Positions 52,112-62,113 are shown, numbered from the stretch's first letter. The stretch is DNA of 64,000 nucleotides from Macrophomina tecta (GCA_024180945.1 JAKSGN010000007.1:2604001-2668000), one strand, 5' to 3'. Notes: a model not told the origin generated them from the sequence alone. Numbers and translations are program-made.

Positions 52112-53551
52112 ATGCCGCTGGGCTTCGAGCGGCTAAATGAGCGCACGACGCGGCCGAATGCGCTCATCAACTTCATCAAGCCGCTGCCGGGCCCCACCGC
52201 CGACGCGGCGCTGCGCATCCTCAACCGCGTGGCCGCGCGCTGCTACCCGATCATGAAGGCCAACCACATCGCCGTCATGACGCTCGAGGAGTACGCGCCC
52301 AACCCAGAGTTCGTCGGGCGCAACTTCAACGCCGGCGAGGTCGTGCAGCTCGTGCTCAAGAGCCGCGACGGCCGCTGGCTGAGCGTACGCCAGGTCGAGA
52401 TGGTCATGATGCACGAGCTCGCGCACTGCAAGCAGATGAACCATAGTAGGTTCTTCTGGCGGGTTAGGGATGCCTATGCGGGCGAGTTGAGGGTGCTGTG
52501 GGCGAAGGGGTATATTGGGGAGGGCTTGTGGGGTAGAGGCAGAGAGTTGGAGGGTGGTGCTGTGGTGAACGAGGGCGAATCGGTGAACATTGGAGATGTG
52601 GAGAACCTGTGTGGCGGCACGTATCGCAGCCGGGGAAAGAAGAGGAGGAGGGGTGGCGCGGACAAGCCGCAGTTGAGCTACGCTGAGAGGCGGCAGCGCA
52701 GGATTCTGAAGAAGTTCGGCGCTGGTGGCACGACGCTCGGTTCTGACGAGATTGTGAAGCAGGAGTTGGAGGATGGGAAGGCGACAAAGGGCAAAGGCAA
52801 GCCGCGTGTGGCCAACAGCGCGAGAGGCAGAGAGCTGCGTGCTGCGGCAGCGCTTGCCAGATTCGACAAGACTAAGCCTGAAGAGAAGGGGGAGACTGTC
52901 AAGAAGGAGGACGACAGCGATTCTTACACAGACTCCAGTGACTACGAAGGCGCTGAGGGACCTGCTGCGCTTGATATTAACGGTAAAGAGTTAAGAGACG
53001 GCAAGGGCAACGGGCTTGTCAAAGTCTGCGAGGAGGGAGATCAGGACAATGTACAGATAAAGCAGGAGATGGCGGAGCTCCGCGAGCTGCATCAAGAAAA
53101 GATCACCAAGTTCACGAAGGGGCAGCCACAGACCGGCGATCCCACGAACTTCTTCATCGACCTGTCTGAGGACGACCCTGCGCTGCAGAACATCTCCCAA
53201 AAGTCTCCGCGCACCGCCACCGTCCACAAGCCCTCCAGGGAATCCTTTCGAACCGCCTCCTTATCAGCTTCTCAGAATTCTGATCCAGCTTCGTCCAAAT
53301 CGAAAGCTGCTAACGCCACCTCAAAGAAAAAACCGTCATCTCAGCTGTCCGCTAACACGGCCTGTCAAATCTGCTCGCTGGTTAACGAAGCTGCTGCTGT
53401 TACCTGCGCTGCGTGCGCGCACGTGTTGAAACCGAAGGGCGTGACGGGCTCGTGGAAGTGCCAGAGTTTGACATGCCGCGGGGTAGCATATTTAAATGCT
53501 GGGGATGTTGGTAGGTGCGGTGTATGCGGAGCTGCAAAAGATTCGCAGTAG
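52112..53551 (+). CDS. WSS1: DNA-dependent metalloprotease Wss1 (WLM domain)
   Basis: 479 residues, single exon, start MPLGFERLNERTTRPN. The WLM domain spans about residues 1-180, with the metalloprotease signature HELAHCKQMNH (His101, Glu102, His105, His111) preceded by VMM and followed by FFWRVRDAY. A basic, low-complexity linker follows. FFIDLSEDDP (about 348-357) looks like a SUMO-interacting motif. The C-terminus holds two zinc-finger-like modules: ACQICSLVNEAAAVTCAACAH (RanBP2-type CxxC...CxxC), then WKCQSLTCRGVAYLNAGDVG with a final CGVC. Wss1 cleaves proteins crosslinked to DNA and works with SUMO and Cdc48; here the cofactor-binding motifs are inferred from position. Longer than yeast Wss1 (269 residues), as usual in filamentous fungi. 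Confidence 0.9.
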   Translation: MPLGFERLNERTTRPNALINFIKPLPGPTADAALRILNRVAARCYPIMKANHIAVMTLEEYAPNPEFVGRNFNAGEVVQLVLKSRDGRWLSVRQVEMVMMHELAHCKQMNHSRFFWRVRDAYAGELRVLWAKGYIGEGLWGRGRELEGGAVVNEGESVNIGDVENLCGGTYRSRGKKRRRGGADKPQLSYAERRQRRILKKFGAGGTTLGSDEIVKQELEDGKATKGKGKPRVANSARGRELRAAAALARFDKTKPEEKGETVKKEDDSDSYTDSSDYEGAEGPAALDINGKELRDGKGNGLVKVCEEGDQDNVQIKQEMAELRELHQEKITKFTKGQPQTGDPTNFFIDLSEDDPALQNISQKSPRTATVHKPSRESFRTASLSASQNSDPASSKSKAANATSKKKPSSQLSANTACQICSLVNEAAAVTCAACAHVLKPKGVTGSWKCQSLTCRGVAYLNAGDVGRCGVCGAAKDSQ

Positions 53552-54214
53552 CACGGTTCTCTGCCTCTGGATGGGAGAGCTTAAGTCTGGCGGTTTGTCG
53601 CTTGCGGTATCAACCAGTTGCGATCGCGGAACGATCTGTGAGTAAAGATTCTGAGGAAATATGGCTCCTGGCAATTGAACAGCTGTAGCAACCGGGAGGG
53701 ACCGGACCCCATGAAATGGGGGTTGCTTTTCTGATATCATGATACCCACTACAAGTAGAGTTGCTTCGCAATATCATATTACAGAGCACGTAAAGACGTC
53801 AAGTTCATTTGTTCCCCCTGGTAGGGCATTCTTCTCGAGAGCTTCAGGCGGCTCGTTTTAGTTAAGGCTGGAGACACCGCCATACCCTGTTGCTACCGAA
53901 GATGTTCTCTATGTGAAAGAGGCAACGCACAACACAGGCCCAGAATAAGAGCTACGCAAAGAAGAATTGAGACCGCTATACTTACTACATGCGCCACCGA
54001 ATGAGCCGAGAATGACTTCTGTAACATGCATACACAACTCGAGGTGAATATTGCTCGCCATTCCCACCATCCGGCATCCCTCAACGAACACCAGAATTCT
54101 CGCCAAAGTTTCAACTTTTGTTCAGGCATCATTCCACTCTCCCCGTTCTTCCTTTGGTATCACAAACCACACCAACCATGTTCAATCCGATGCCCTAAGC
54201 CAGCGAGCAGGGCT
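53552..54214. other. Convergent spacer between WSS1 and the small mitochondrial-type gene
   Basis: About 660 bp with two 3' untranslated regions. No gene, repeat or hairpin recognised. Confidence 0.5.
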
Positions 54215-54863
54215 CTACTTCTTGACGGCCTTCTCAACCTTGTCTTCCATCACCCGGACGTAGCTCTCTATCCTCTGTACGGCGGACTGCAGGGCCTATA
54301 GGGTAAAGTAGTCGCGTTAGCTAAACTCCCTCCACGAACGCCAATTGCTCAGATCAGCTCCCCCATTCCAGCAACGATGTGTCTCAAATGATGTGATAAC
54401 CAAGGTCCTCATCACTGGCCGGATGGCCGCAGACAGAACGGTCCTCCAACGGAATCCGCGACTCCCGCAGTGTATGGAATCGAAGGCACAGAGTCGTAAA
54501 AGGCACACGTACATAGATATCCTCCGACAGCAGCTGGTTCGCGACCTTGTACTCCTCCATGACGTAGTAGTACATGCCCGCGCCGGCAGTGACGGAACCG
54601 GCCAGGAAGCCGAAGATGCTGTTGATCGTGCCCATCGTTAGCAGTTGGCCCATATTGCTCGCCATGGACTCCCGTTCATCGGCGCAATCTCGCAGGGGGA
54701 GGGAGTCTACTCACGTTCCTCTGAATGCACCGACGGGCTTCTTCTGCGGCAGGGCGGCGGCGGGCGTTTCGAGCAGGCGCGCGGAGGTCTGGAAGCTGCG
54801 GCGCGGCGCGGCGACGGCGGTGGAGCGAAGCAGGGAGGCGGCAGCGCGGCGGGATGAGGCCAT
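54215..54863 (-). CDS. Small single-pass mitochondrial-type membrane protein, unknown function
   Basis: Exons: 54715-54863, 54513-54618, 54215-54295; 111 residues. The N-terminus MASSRRAAAASLLRSTAVAA is an Arg/Ala/Ser-rich mitochondrial presequence, with RRSFQTSARL as a probable cleavage zone. One hydrophobic segment follows, TIFGFLAGSVTAGAGMYYYVMEEYK, then a helical tail QSAVQRIESYVRVMEDKVEK. The exon 2 acceptor is the CAG at 54619-54621, preceded by a CTAAC branch site; it joins FRG to TIFGFLAG. A frame that runs through the intron would instead insert a non-conserved stretch. Short fungal proteins of this shape are known in mitochondrial inner membranes, but I cannot name the function. Confidence 0.7.
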
Positions 54864-55626
54864 TGTACTGGTTAGGTGAGAGTTGTATTGGTGCGTTCGA
54901 TTGGGAGCTGTTGGAGCTCTGATGCGGGTGGTGTGCGCGAGGGTGGAGCTCGGTGAAGGTGGATGACGGATGATGGGAGGGATGCGTGTGTGGCGCGTGG
55001 TGGCTGGCCGCCGTGCGTTTGCTCTCCGGGCGAGTTCTGCGGCGACTAGAGGGGTGTGATGAGGGGGGTTAAGATGAGGGTCTTGCTAATTAGGCCGGGC
55101 TGGTTGGTTGAGGGGCAATTCGTCGGGACGCACAGCTCTCGGCGAGTCGTTTGGTGTGGGGATGGCAGGTTGGTGGTTGCGTCGCTATCGGGCTTGGTCT
55201 GGGGCGATGGGGGCAGCAGCAGTGATGGCATGAGCTGTCAAAGCTCCCTCCCTGCTTTGCCGGAACGCCATTCCGCTGCACCGCCCGTCGGCTGCTGCTC
55301 GGATATTGCGCGCCAGGACGTCATTACGCCGTGGAGCACCGCGTTCGACCATGTCTGCTTCGACTCACAACTGATGAAGCCAGGATGATTCAATCTACGC
55401 ACTGAAAGTGTACCGTGTCCGCCGCAAACGAACTGCCGCATTTGCTCCAACTATCCATACGCCAGTAAACCCGCCAGGTTGCCTCGGAAGAAACAGGATT
55501 CAGCATCCCGGATCTTGTTCTAGATCAAAATGGAAAAAATAAACTGAAACATAACAGCAGCCCAAAAGCAATCGCTAGAAAGGGAATATAGGAGCATGTA
55601 CAGACATCAGTGGGCCGTAGCCAGCT
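54864..55626. other. Intergenic upstream of the mitochondrial-type gene
   Basis: About 760 bp, GC-rich, with the 3' flank of the leftward adenine nucleotide carrier. No coding content recognised on either strand. Confidence 0.5.
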
Positions 55627-56809
55627 TTATTTCACAGCGACGGGTGCGACTTTCTTCACGTGCTCCGACAACTGAGGCGCTGCCTTGGATGCCTTGTCGG
55701 CAATCAGCGTAGCCGCTCTCTTCAACTGTTCCTCGCGAACCTTCCTGACATAGCGGAAGAGGACGATGAATAGCAGCTCAACGCGCTCCTTGGTCATCAT
55801 CAAGAATCCTTGCACCAGCAAGCCCTTGAGTATCTGAGGTCCGATACCCTTGAACAAACCAAGCGGGCCCTCGTGCTCAATAATGAAAGCCATGACTTCA
55901 ATGAAAGACTTGAAAGGCTTCCCCTGGCGTGCGGGCGGAGGCTTAGATTGGAGGCCAACCTTGGCCACAATGAGCGGCTGCGTAGCGATTGTTGCCAGCA
56001 TCTTAGATAGGGCGCCAAGCACTAGAAGAGATAGTCAGCGCAAAATGCGGAGCACAGACATGGCAGCGCCACTCACGGAAGGATTCCCACGGCTTCAGGT
56101 TGGCTTTTCCCGGGAATATGCCTTCCCTCAAACGCTGATATGCACCGTACGTGATGGCTGGGTTCACAACCAAAACCAAGCTGGCCTTCAGTCCTCTCCA
56201 CAGCCCAGTCCAGCCATCCTCGCTTGCGATAATCTCTCGGCCAGTGTCCAACAGGCCCTTCCGCTCAGCTTTGCTTTGTGTTTGCTGCCTGGTAGTGACA
56301 ACTGCAACGGGGATGGTGAACAGCTGTGCAACGGCGCCGGCGACAGCTCCAAGGCTCAGCTCCACTGCCGTACTCGGGGCCTTGGGCACCGTTTGGCTGG
56401 AGAGATACAGGGTGCGAACAATCGTATACCAGTAGAAGTAGGCAAAGTTTGTAGAAGCGACACCGATCAGAGACCCAGGCATGCCTGCGTATAAACCCGC
56501 CAGACCATCCTCGTCCACAATCTTGGTGATCGCGTCCCAAGTCGACGCATAGTGTTGCTCGTCTGCAGGATTGTTTGCGCTATCGTCGGTTTTGGCTCGT
56601 TTGACCTGGACTTGGAGGCGGGTTTTGACACTGCGATATCAACAAAAATGTCCGTGGCCTCAATGTTTGGTCCCGCGCCAGACTCCGAAGTCGGGTCAAA
56701 CTCACATGTCAAGTGGGTATACAAGTGCGTTCGCGACAACGGCACCTGCTGAACCTGCAATCGCATAGCCCCAGGGAGGGAGAGGTGCAACCTTGGATTG
56801 TCCCGCCAT
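55627..56809 (-). CDS. ANT1: Peroxisomal adenine nucleotide transporter
   Basis: Exons: 56706-56809, 56077-56630, 55627-56021; 350 residues. A mitochondrial-carrier-family protein with three repeats: YPLDIVKTRLQVQVKR after helix 1, IPVAVVTTRQQT after helix 3 and QPLIVAKVGLQSKPP after helix 5. The TTRQQT sequence and the early PPWGYAIAGSAGAVVANALVYP pattern are characteristic of Pmp47/Ant1, which exchanges ATP for AMP across the peroxisomal membrane to support fatty-acid activation. The C-terminal tail is Lys/Ala-rich and ends KKVAPVAVK. Distinction from mitochondrial ADP/ATP carriers is clear (no RRRMMM). Its promoter region is shared with palB and carries three fold-back repeat arms. Confidence 0.9.
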
Positions 56810-57552
56810 GTCGAAAAGCGGTGCGCAACAGTTAACACCTGGCCAGGGAGAAAGATATGACGTGCGTATGCGCGAGGAGTTCCGGGGCAGAACGAAGCAG
56901 CGAGCGCAAGGACAGCGTCAGGGAGGAAACAACACGGACAGTAAGAGTCTAAGTAGGCATAGCAAGAAAAAGAGATAGGAGACGGAGAGCGGGCAATTTG
57001 CAGGAGGAAAAGTGCGAGACAGTGGTGTAGGCCATGACGCCTTGTAGATCGCGACGGCTAGCTGCCCGCACATGGAGCTCACGGCCGAAGGAGGCCGATT
57101 TCACCTCGGCTCCTGGCAACTTCAGGGTCGCGGCCAAGTCCGGGCGCGGCGCGAACACGGAAAGTTGTGTCATCAGATTAGATATGATCCCGAGCCCGTC
57201 GCCACGCTGAAAGAGCAATGCACATGTGGGGCAGAAGCAGTCACCCAGGCGCATCGTGATTTGTTTGCTTTCCTTTTTTTTTTTTTTTTTTTTCCTTCTT
57301 TACCCTCTGGGCATTTTAGTTCTCCTGACCGCCCCAGTAGATATCACTCTCAGCTTCCCGAGCACTGAGATCAATCTGCAAGCACAGCGACGTTCTGCTG
57401 CACGGCCTAGTGATTCTTTCTGCGTCCCACGAGCAGCCACTGCGCCACTTCAATTTTCCACTTGCTTGCAACACTCTTCACAACCACCTCGGACATCGAC
57501 TTAGTGGAGAGCGCTCTATATTGGCTGTGATCAATATGGCCTTGGGTAAGTC

Positions 57553-57632
57553 GGGAGTTGAAGAGTTCGTCCGGATGCCAGTGTGCAAGAAAAGTGACAA
57601 AATTTGCGCCCGGACATTTACTTCTGCTCTCC
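57553..57632. repeat. Fold-back repeat family, copy B
   Basis: Left arm 57553-57584: GGGAGTTGAAGAGTTC then GTCCGGATGCCAGTGT. Right arm 57601-57632 reads on the minus strand GGAGAGCAGAAGTAAAT then GTCCGGGCGCAAATT. The cores align with GTCCGG shared. Confidence 0.65.
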
Positions 57633-57786
57633 GCCAATACTTGGTAGTGTTCTTGTGTCTCGACGGCATCCCGCCGGGCCTCTATGGTACGTAAGGGGCT
57701 CTAGCCGAGGTTATGCCGAGGGTTATCGTGTGGGTGGCTAAGTACAGTCTCTTTACACGAGGAGCCGGGAAGAAGTGCAAGAATAA

Positions 57787-57863
57787 GGGAAGTTAAAGCA
57801 GTTGTCCGCATGAATATGTCTATTACCATCGCATTTGCGTCTGCAAGACTACTTCAACTCCCC
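57787..57863. repeat. Fold-back repeat family, copy C
   Basis: Left arm 57787-57819 begins GGGAAGTTAAAGCAGTTGTC; right arm 57831-57863 reads GGGGAGTTGAAGTAGTC on the minus strand. By eye 21 of 32 aligned positions match between the arms, most differences being transitions. Confidence 0.65.
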
Positions 57864-57986
57864 ATGAGATATTGCTAACGTCGTCGCGACTTGTTCTGTC
57901 ATGCGAGTCAGTTGATTGGCTGGCTGATTGCTGCGCCACGGAGCCGACGAGTCAACTCAACCACAGGACATCCGCTCCGACGGAGA

Positions 57987-58020
57987 GGGGAGTTGAAGCA
58001 CTCATCCGGACGTAAATGTT
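57987..58020 (+). repeat. Fold-back repeat family, half copy D
   Basis: One arm only: GGGGAGTTGAAGCACTC then ATCCGGACGTAAATGTT. No clear second arm follows, though related short pieces are scattered to 58060. Lies 231 bp before the palB start codon. Confidence 0.55.
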
Positions 58021-58196
58021 CGGGGGTATTGAAGTCACTTGCTTCTAGACGTTTGCTTCAGCACCAGCTACTCATTTGGGGCTTGCCGGCGTGCGCTCCT
58101 TCATTCGCATTTCCTGAGGTATCACCGGCAGCCGCTCCTTCCCTCAGTAACAACCTCAGGGTCCTGCGCTTGTCTCTTTTGCCATCCCACACAACA

Positions 58197-58235
58197 ATGC
58201 TATTTCAGCACTTCGTCACCTTATCGTCTTCCTAG
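58197..58235 (+). other. Possible upstream open reading frame of palB
   Basis: ATG at 58197 is followed by 11 codons and TAG at 58233-58235, ending 15 nt before the palB ATG. Whether it is in the mRNA depends on the transcription start, which is unknown. If transcribed, ribosomes would meet it just before the main start. Confidence 0.4.
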
Positions 58236-58250
58236 CTTGATATCCCCAAC

Positions 58251-60965
58251 ATGACCGCCCAAGCACGCATATCAGCCATGACGGCTGAACTGGAAGCCCT
58301 CAAGTCTCACCCCGCGGACGCCCAGACCCGTGACGAGGCCCTGAAGCTTGCAACCAAGGCTGCAGAGCTGTGCATGAAGGCTTTGAAGGTCGCCACCGAC
58401 AAACAACAGAAAGCAGACCTAAGCGCACAGTGCCAGGTGCTCCTGGGAGAGGCGGAGCGCATCAAAAAGTCCCCAGAGTGGCCGGCCACGTCGGCCCTCC
58501 CTAGTATCTCCTCGCTCAGTCTCAACCCGGAACCTCCTAAACCCGCAACCTTCCCACTGCAGAAGCCGAAAGTGGACATGCCGGCTCCGGTATCTGATCG
58601 TGTCCTTACTACCTCCGAACAGATAATCCTACTCAAGAGCTCCAAGATCAACGGCGCTACCTTCCCGCCGTGGAAGACCGAACCGGCGGATACTGATTTT
58701 ATCGGTAATATTCACACCTTAGACAACGATGACAACATTCTACGGCTCTCTGAGTCCCAGCGAGAGCACTTCTGGAAGTGGAGGCGCGCTGACGATGCTA
58801 CCATGACTGCTGCTACAAGCGTCGACCTGGTGCAGGACGCGGCCACAGACTGCTCTGTAGTCTCCAGCCTGGTCGTCGCTAGAGCCCGCGCTGAGCGCCT
58901 GAACGAGAAAAAGCCACTATCTGCCACCATCTTCCCTTACGACCATGGAAAAGGCGTGCCCAAGGTCTCTGAGAACGGCAAATACGTTTTTCGCTTGAAC
59001 TTCAACGGCTGCTGGCGCAAGGTCGAGGTAGACAGCCGCCTCCCTGCCTCACTCAGCTCGCGAATGCTACATGTGTTCGATCGCAACAACCCTTCCCTTC
59101 TCTGGCCTGCGCTTCTGGAGAAAGCCTATCTAAAGGTCCGTGGCGGATATGATTTCCCAGGAAGCAGCTCTTGCACAGATCTCTGGACCATCTTTGGCTG
59201 GATTCCAGAGCAGATCCATCTTCCCGAAGCGGACATGATGCCGGATGAGCTCTGGTCGCGCCTCTTCAAGTCGTTTGGCTTCGGTGACATCCTCATGACC
59301 GTAGGCACCGGCAACATGAGCCATAGAACCGAGCGGGAGCTGGGGTTGGTGAGCCAACACAACTACGCTGTCCTTGACCTGAAAGAGGAGAACGGCGCCA
59401 GGAAGTTGCTTTTGAAGAATCCATGGGCTCAGGGAGAGCCATGGACTGGACCGGGCCGACCATCACCTCCACTTCTACCCAGCCACGAGCATGACAAGCC
59501 ACTGGCGGCGTCGCAGCCACGACCGGACGTCGAGCCTGAGGATGCTGGCACCAGGCGCCAGTATACAAATCTCAGGGAAGACCACGAGAAAATGGCACCC
59601 GGAACCTTCTGGGTCAATCTTGAGCACGTCTTCCAGAACTTCGATAACATCTACGTCAACTGGAACCCGGCGTTGTTCCGCTATCGCCAAGATATTCATT
59701 TTGAGTGGGATCTGGCATCATTGCGGCTTGTGCCAGGCTGTCTAGTAGACAACCCGCAATTCTCCCTTAAGGTGGAGGGCAGCGAGCCAATTTGGCTACT
59801 TCTCTCTCGGCACTTCAAGAACCATGACTCGGATATTCCATCGTCCGGCGTCTATTCTGATGATGACAGATCCAAGTCATCCGTACCCGTCGATCTTGCC
59901 CCCGGCTACATCAGTCTTTATATCTTCGACGAGGGCGGCAACAGGGTATACACAAGCCTGGAAGCCATGGAGAGCGGTGCATTCGTCAGCAGTCCGCAGA
60001 TGCTTCTTAAATGGAAAACCCCCGCCAAATCTACCTATACCGTGGTTGTGGAGCAGATGGAGCTCCCATCCTCCACCTACTCCTTCACGCTATCTGCATT
60101 CTCCCGTCAGCGCGTGTGCTTGAACTTCGCCAACAAGAAGTTCGGCCACAGTGCCAAGCTCAAGTCTGCTTGGAACAAGGACACTGGTGGTGGAAACTTG
60201 CAGAGCCCCACTTTCAGCAAAAACCCCCAGTTCAAGCTCACAGTCCCCCAGGCCACTTCACTCGCAATCCTTTTGCAGGTACCGGACGGCTCAATCAAAT
60301 CAAATGTGGTTGTACTGCACGGCAAGGGAAAGAGGATGCACGCCGTCAGAACACGTGACATCGTCGTGAGTTCTGGTCTATACAAGAAGCACTGCGCTTT
60401 TGCAGAAGTCAAAAACGTAGATCCGGGCATCTATACACTTGCGTGTTCGACGTTTGAGGCAGGCCAGAGAGCGGAATTTGAGCTTCGTGTGGATAGTGAT
60501 ACTCCATGCAAACTGGCACCTATCCCTCAGGAAGGAGCAGGAAGGCTGCTGACCCAGCTTGCAAAAGCGTGCTTCAGCCCGGCAAGCAATCGGATCGCGG
60601 CACCAATTGTGCCCCGCAAGCTCGTTCGCGTGGAGATTGTCGCAAAGTTCGCACGCGCCTATGGAAGCCACGAAGCCGAGTCACAAATGGGCAGCCCACT
60701 TCGTGTGACGATTGAGATCGGACGTGGCCCGGATCGGCGGATTCTGATTGCTAGCGCGGATGGCGATTACAGTGATGCGGAGGTCGGTGTGCGCACGACG
60801 GAGGTTGATCTCAGGCCAGACATGTTGCTACAAGGGGACATGTGGCTGGTATTGGACAGGCTGAGCGGGCCGAGCACTGGGGGCCCGGAGTGCTACTCAG
60901 TCGACCTGTTCTGTGACAGCATGGACGGACTTTCGGTGGGATTTTGGCGCGGATGGGATGCATGA
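58251..60965 (+). CDS. palB: Calpain-like cysteine protease PalB/Rim13
   Basis: 904 residues, single exon, start MTAQARISAMTAELEALK. An N-terminal MIT-like three-helix domain (about 1-75) is followed by a Ser/Pro linker. The catalytic core shows the calpain triad: oxyanion Gln195 and Cys201 in QDAATDCSVVSSL, His370 in LGLVSQHNYAVLD, Asn390 in LLLKNPWAQG. Supporting segments are NGCWRKVEVDSRLP and KAYLKVRGGYDFPGSSSCTDLW. Two C2-like/PBH domains follow (about 500-700 and 780-904). PalB works with the ESCRT-III machinery in the alkaline pH pathway and cleaves the transcription factor PacC/Rim101. Length matches Aspergillus PalB. The upstream frame and fold-back repeats could affect its expression; this is only inference. 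Confidence 0.95.
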   Translation: MTAQARISAMTAELEALKSHPADAQTRDEALKLATKAAELCMKALKVATDKQQKADLSAQCQVLLGEAERIKKSPEWPATSALPSISSLSLNPEPPKPATFPLQKPKVDMPAPVSDRVLTTSEQIILLKSSKINGATFPPWKTEPADTDFIGNIHTLDNDDNILRLSESQREHFWKWRRADDATMTAATSVDLVQDAATDCSVVSSLVVARARAERLNEKKPLSATIFPYDHGKGVPKVSENGKYVFRLNFNGCWRKVEVDSRLPASLSSRMLHVFDRNNPSLLWPALLEKAYLKVRGGYDFPGSSSCTDLWTIFGWIPEQIHLPEADMMPDELWSRLFKSFGFGDILMTVGTGNMSHRTERELGLVSQHNYAVLDLKEENGARKLLLKNPWAQGEPWTGPGRPSPPLLPSHEHDKPLAASQPRPDVEPEDAGTRRQYTNLREDHEKMAPGTFWVNLEHVFQNFDNIYVNWNPALFRYRQDIHFEWDLASLRLVPGCLVDNPQFSLKVEGSEPIWLLLSRHFKNHDSDIPSSGVYSDDDRSKSSVPVDLAPGYISLYIFDEGGNRVYTSLEAMESGAFVSSPQMLLKWKTPAKSTYTVVVEQMELPSSTYSFTLSAFSRQRVCLNFANKKFGHSAKLKSAWNKDTGGGNLQSPTFSKNPQFKLTVPQATSLAILLQVPDGSIKSNVVVLHGKGKRMHAVRTRDIVVSSGLYKKHCAFAEVKNVDPGIYTLACSTFEAGQRAEFELRVDSDTPCKLAPIPQEGAGRLLTQLAKACFSPASNRIAAPIVPRKLVRVEIVAKFARAYGSHEAESQMGSPLRVTIEIGRGPDRRILIASADGDYSDAEVGVRTTEVDLRPDMLLQGDMWLVLDRLSGPSTGGPECYSVDLFCDSMDGLSVGFWRGWDA

Positions 60966-61208
60966 GCTGGATGGAAGTCGGCATGGCGTCGGATAGGACG
61001 GCATTGTAGCTTACATACGTGATCTTCTTTGCACTACTTGGCTGGTCAGTGCCAAGCAGGCTCAAAAGTCACATTACTTCAATAGATGATCGGCCTAGGC
61101 GAATAATGCTTTGATCATACGGTGGCGGTTTGCGTCAAACGAGCGAGGGTGATAATGAAAATTGCAGAACGGTACACAAATAGCATCTTGAATTCTAGCC
61201 TTTTTGGA

Positions 61209-61276
61209 GGGGAAGTAGAAACAGTCGTCCTGATGCAAGTGTCGTCGACATCCCAGACAACTGCCTCCACTTCCCC
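61209..61276. repeat. Fold-back repeat family, copy E
   Basis: Left arm begins GGGGAAGTAGAAACAGTCG; right arm (61248-61276), read on the minus strand, begins GGGGAAGTGGAGGCAGTTG. The outer 21 nt differ at only four positions, all transitions, so this is the best-preserved pair of arms. Confidence 0.75.
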
Positions 61277-61345
61277 CCGAAAACTTGTATCTCGAGATGC
61301 TGTCTGTGTGAAGCGGGATGCTGGCCATGCAAAGTGTCGTACAGC

Positions 61346-61415
61346 ATGGGAAGTGGAAGTAGTTCTCGTCCACATTCTTGAACATTTGAGTCCGGACGGT
61401 TGCTTCCACCGCCCA
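61346..61415. repeat. Fold-back repeat family, copy F
   Basis: Left arm TGGGAAGTGGAAGTAGTTC (61346-61364), preceded by GCA at 61343-61345; right arm, on the minus strand, TGGGCGGTGGAAGCAACC then GTCCGGACTCAAATG (61383-61415). The outer ends extend pairing to GCATGGG/CCCATGC. Follows copy E after 69 bp. Confidence 0.7.
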
Positions 61416-62113
61416 TGCTATATGGCAGATCACACACCGGCGATGGACGGGTGGGCGCAGGGGTGGATTGGAGCAGTAGGACGCAGGCGACGAGCAGAAG
61501 GCCAGTGTGCACGCTTGATTGGACGGGGAGCGTCGGTATGGGCGGGCGAGGCCAGAACTTGCGGAGAGCGCATGGTGCGACGAGTACTGACCGGCTGAAA
61601 TAAAGAAGGGCTTCGTTCCGGCACGGCCGCGCGCGAGGCCAGAAATGCAGACGGACTTTGCGACGCGACAGACGTGCTACTGCTCCTGCGCTGGGCGGCG
61701 CTGCAGACGACGGACAAGATTCCACAGTGAGGGGCGAAGCGCGCATCCCTGCTCCCGCCGCCGAGCCGCCGATAAGACGTCAGCGCCTGGAGAAGCGAAC
61801 CCCAGCATCGAGCAAAGCCACTGACCTTACTGCACCTCGAGCAAGCCCAAAAAGCCCCGCGGAGCCGCAGGCAGCTACCTCTCTTTCGACCGAGACTCGC
61901 TCTACCACCCTGCGCCCACCTCCCTTCTCCTTCTCCTCAATCTCGCTTCTGCCGCATTTAGACGCGTCACTCTAAACCACCCCCTTCGTCCAGACCTAGC
62001 TCATACAAGAGTGCCCGACTTTTTCCCCTCCACTCCTGCGAGACCCAGCCAACCCTCCGCCGTCGACAAGCCCGCCACTGCCGTCCCTCCCGTCTACCCA
62101 CACGCACATCGCC

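Larger units (their letters stand above)
56810..58250. promoter_or_regulatory. Divergent promoter region between ANT1 and palB, with fold-back repeats
   Basis: 1441 bp between divergent start codons. Holds a T-run at about 57268-57292, fold-back copies B and C and half copy D (all within about 470 bp), and a 12-codon upstream open frame before palB. Small frames at 57400-57700 are repeat and shadow sequence. Confidence 0.55.
60966..62113. other. Intergenic between palB and the oxysterol-binding protein gene
   Basis: 1148 bp. Contains two adjacent fold-back repeats (copies E and F) and a GC-rich 5' leader before the oxysterol-binding protein. No gene recognised. Confidence 0.55.

Noticed and set aside
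57407..57694. Small open frames near 57.5 kb
   Set aside because: They run through fold-back copy B and are repeat or shadow sequence rather than a gene.
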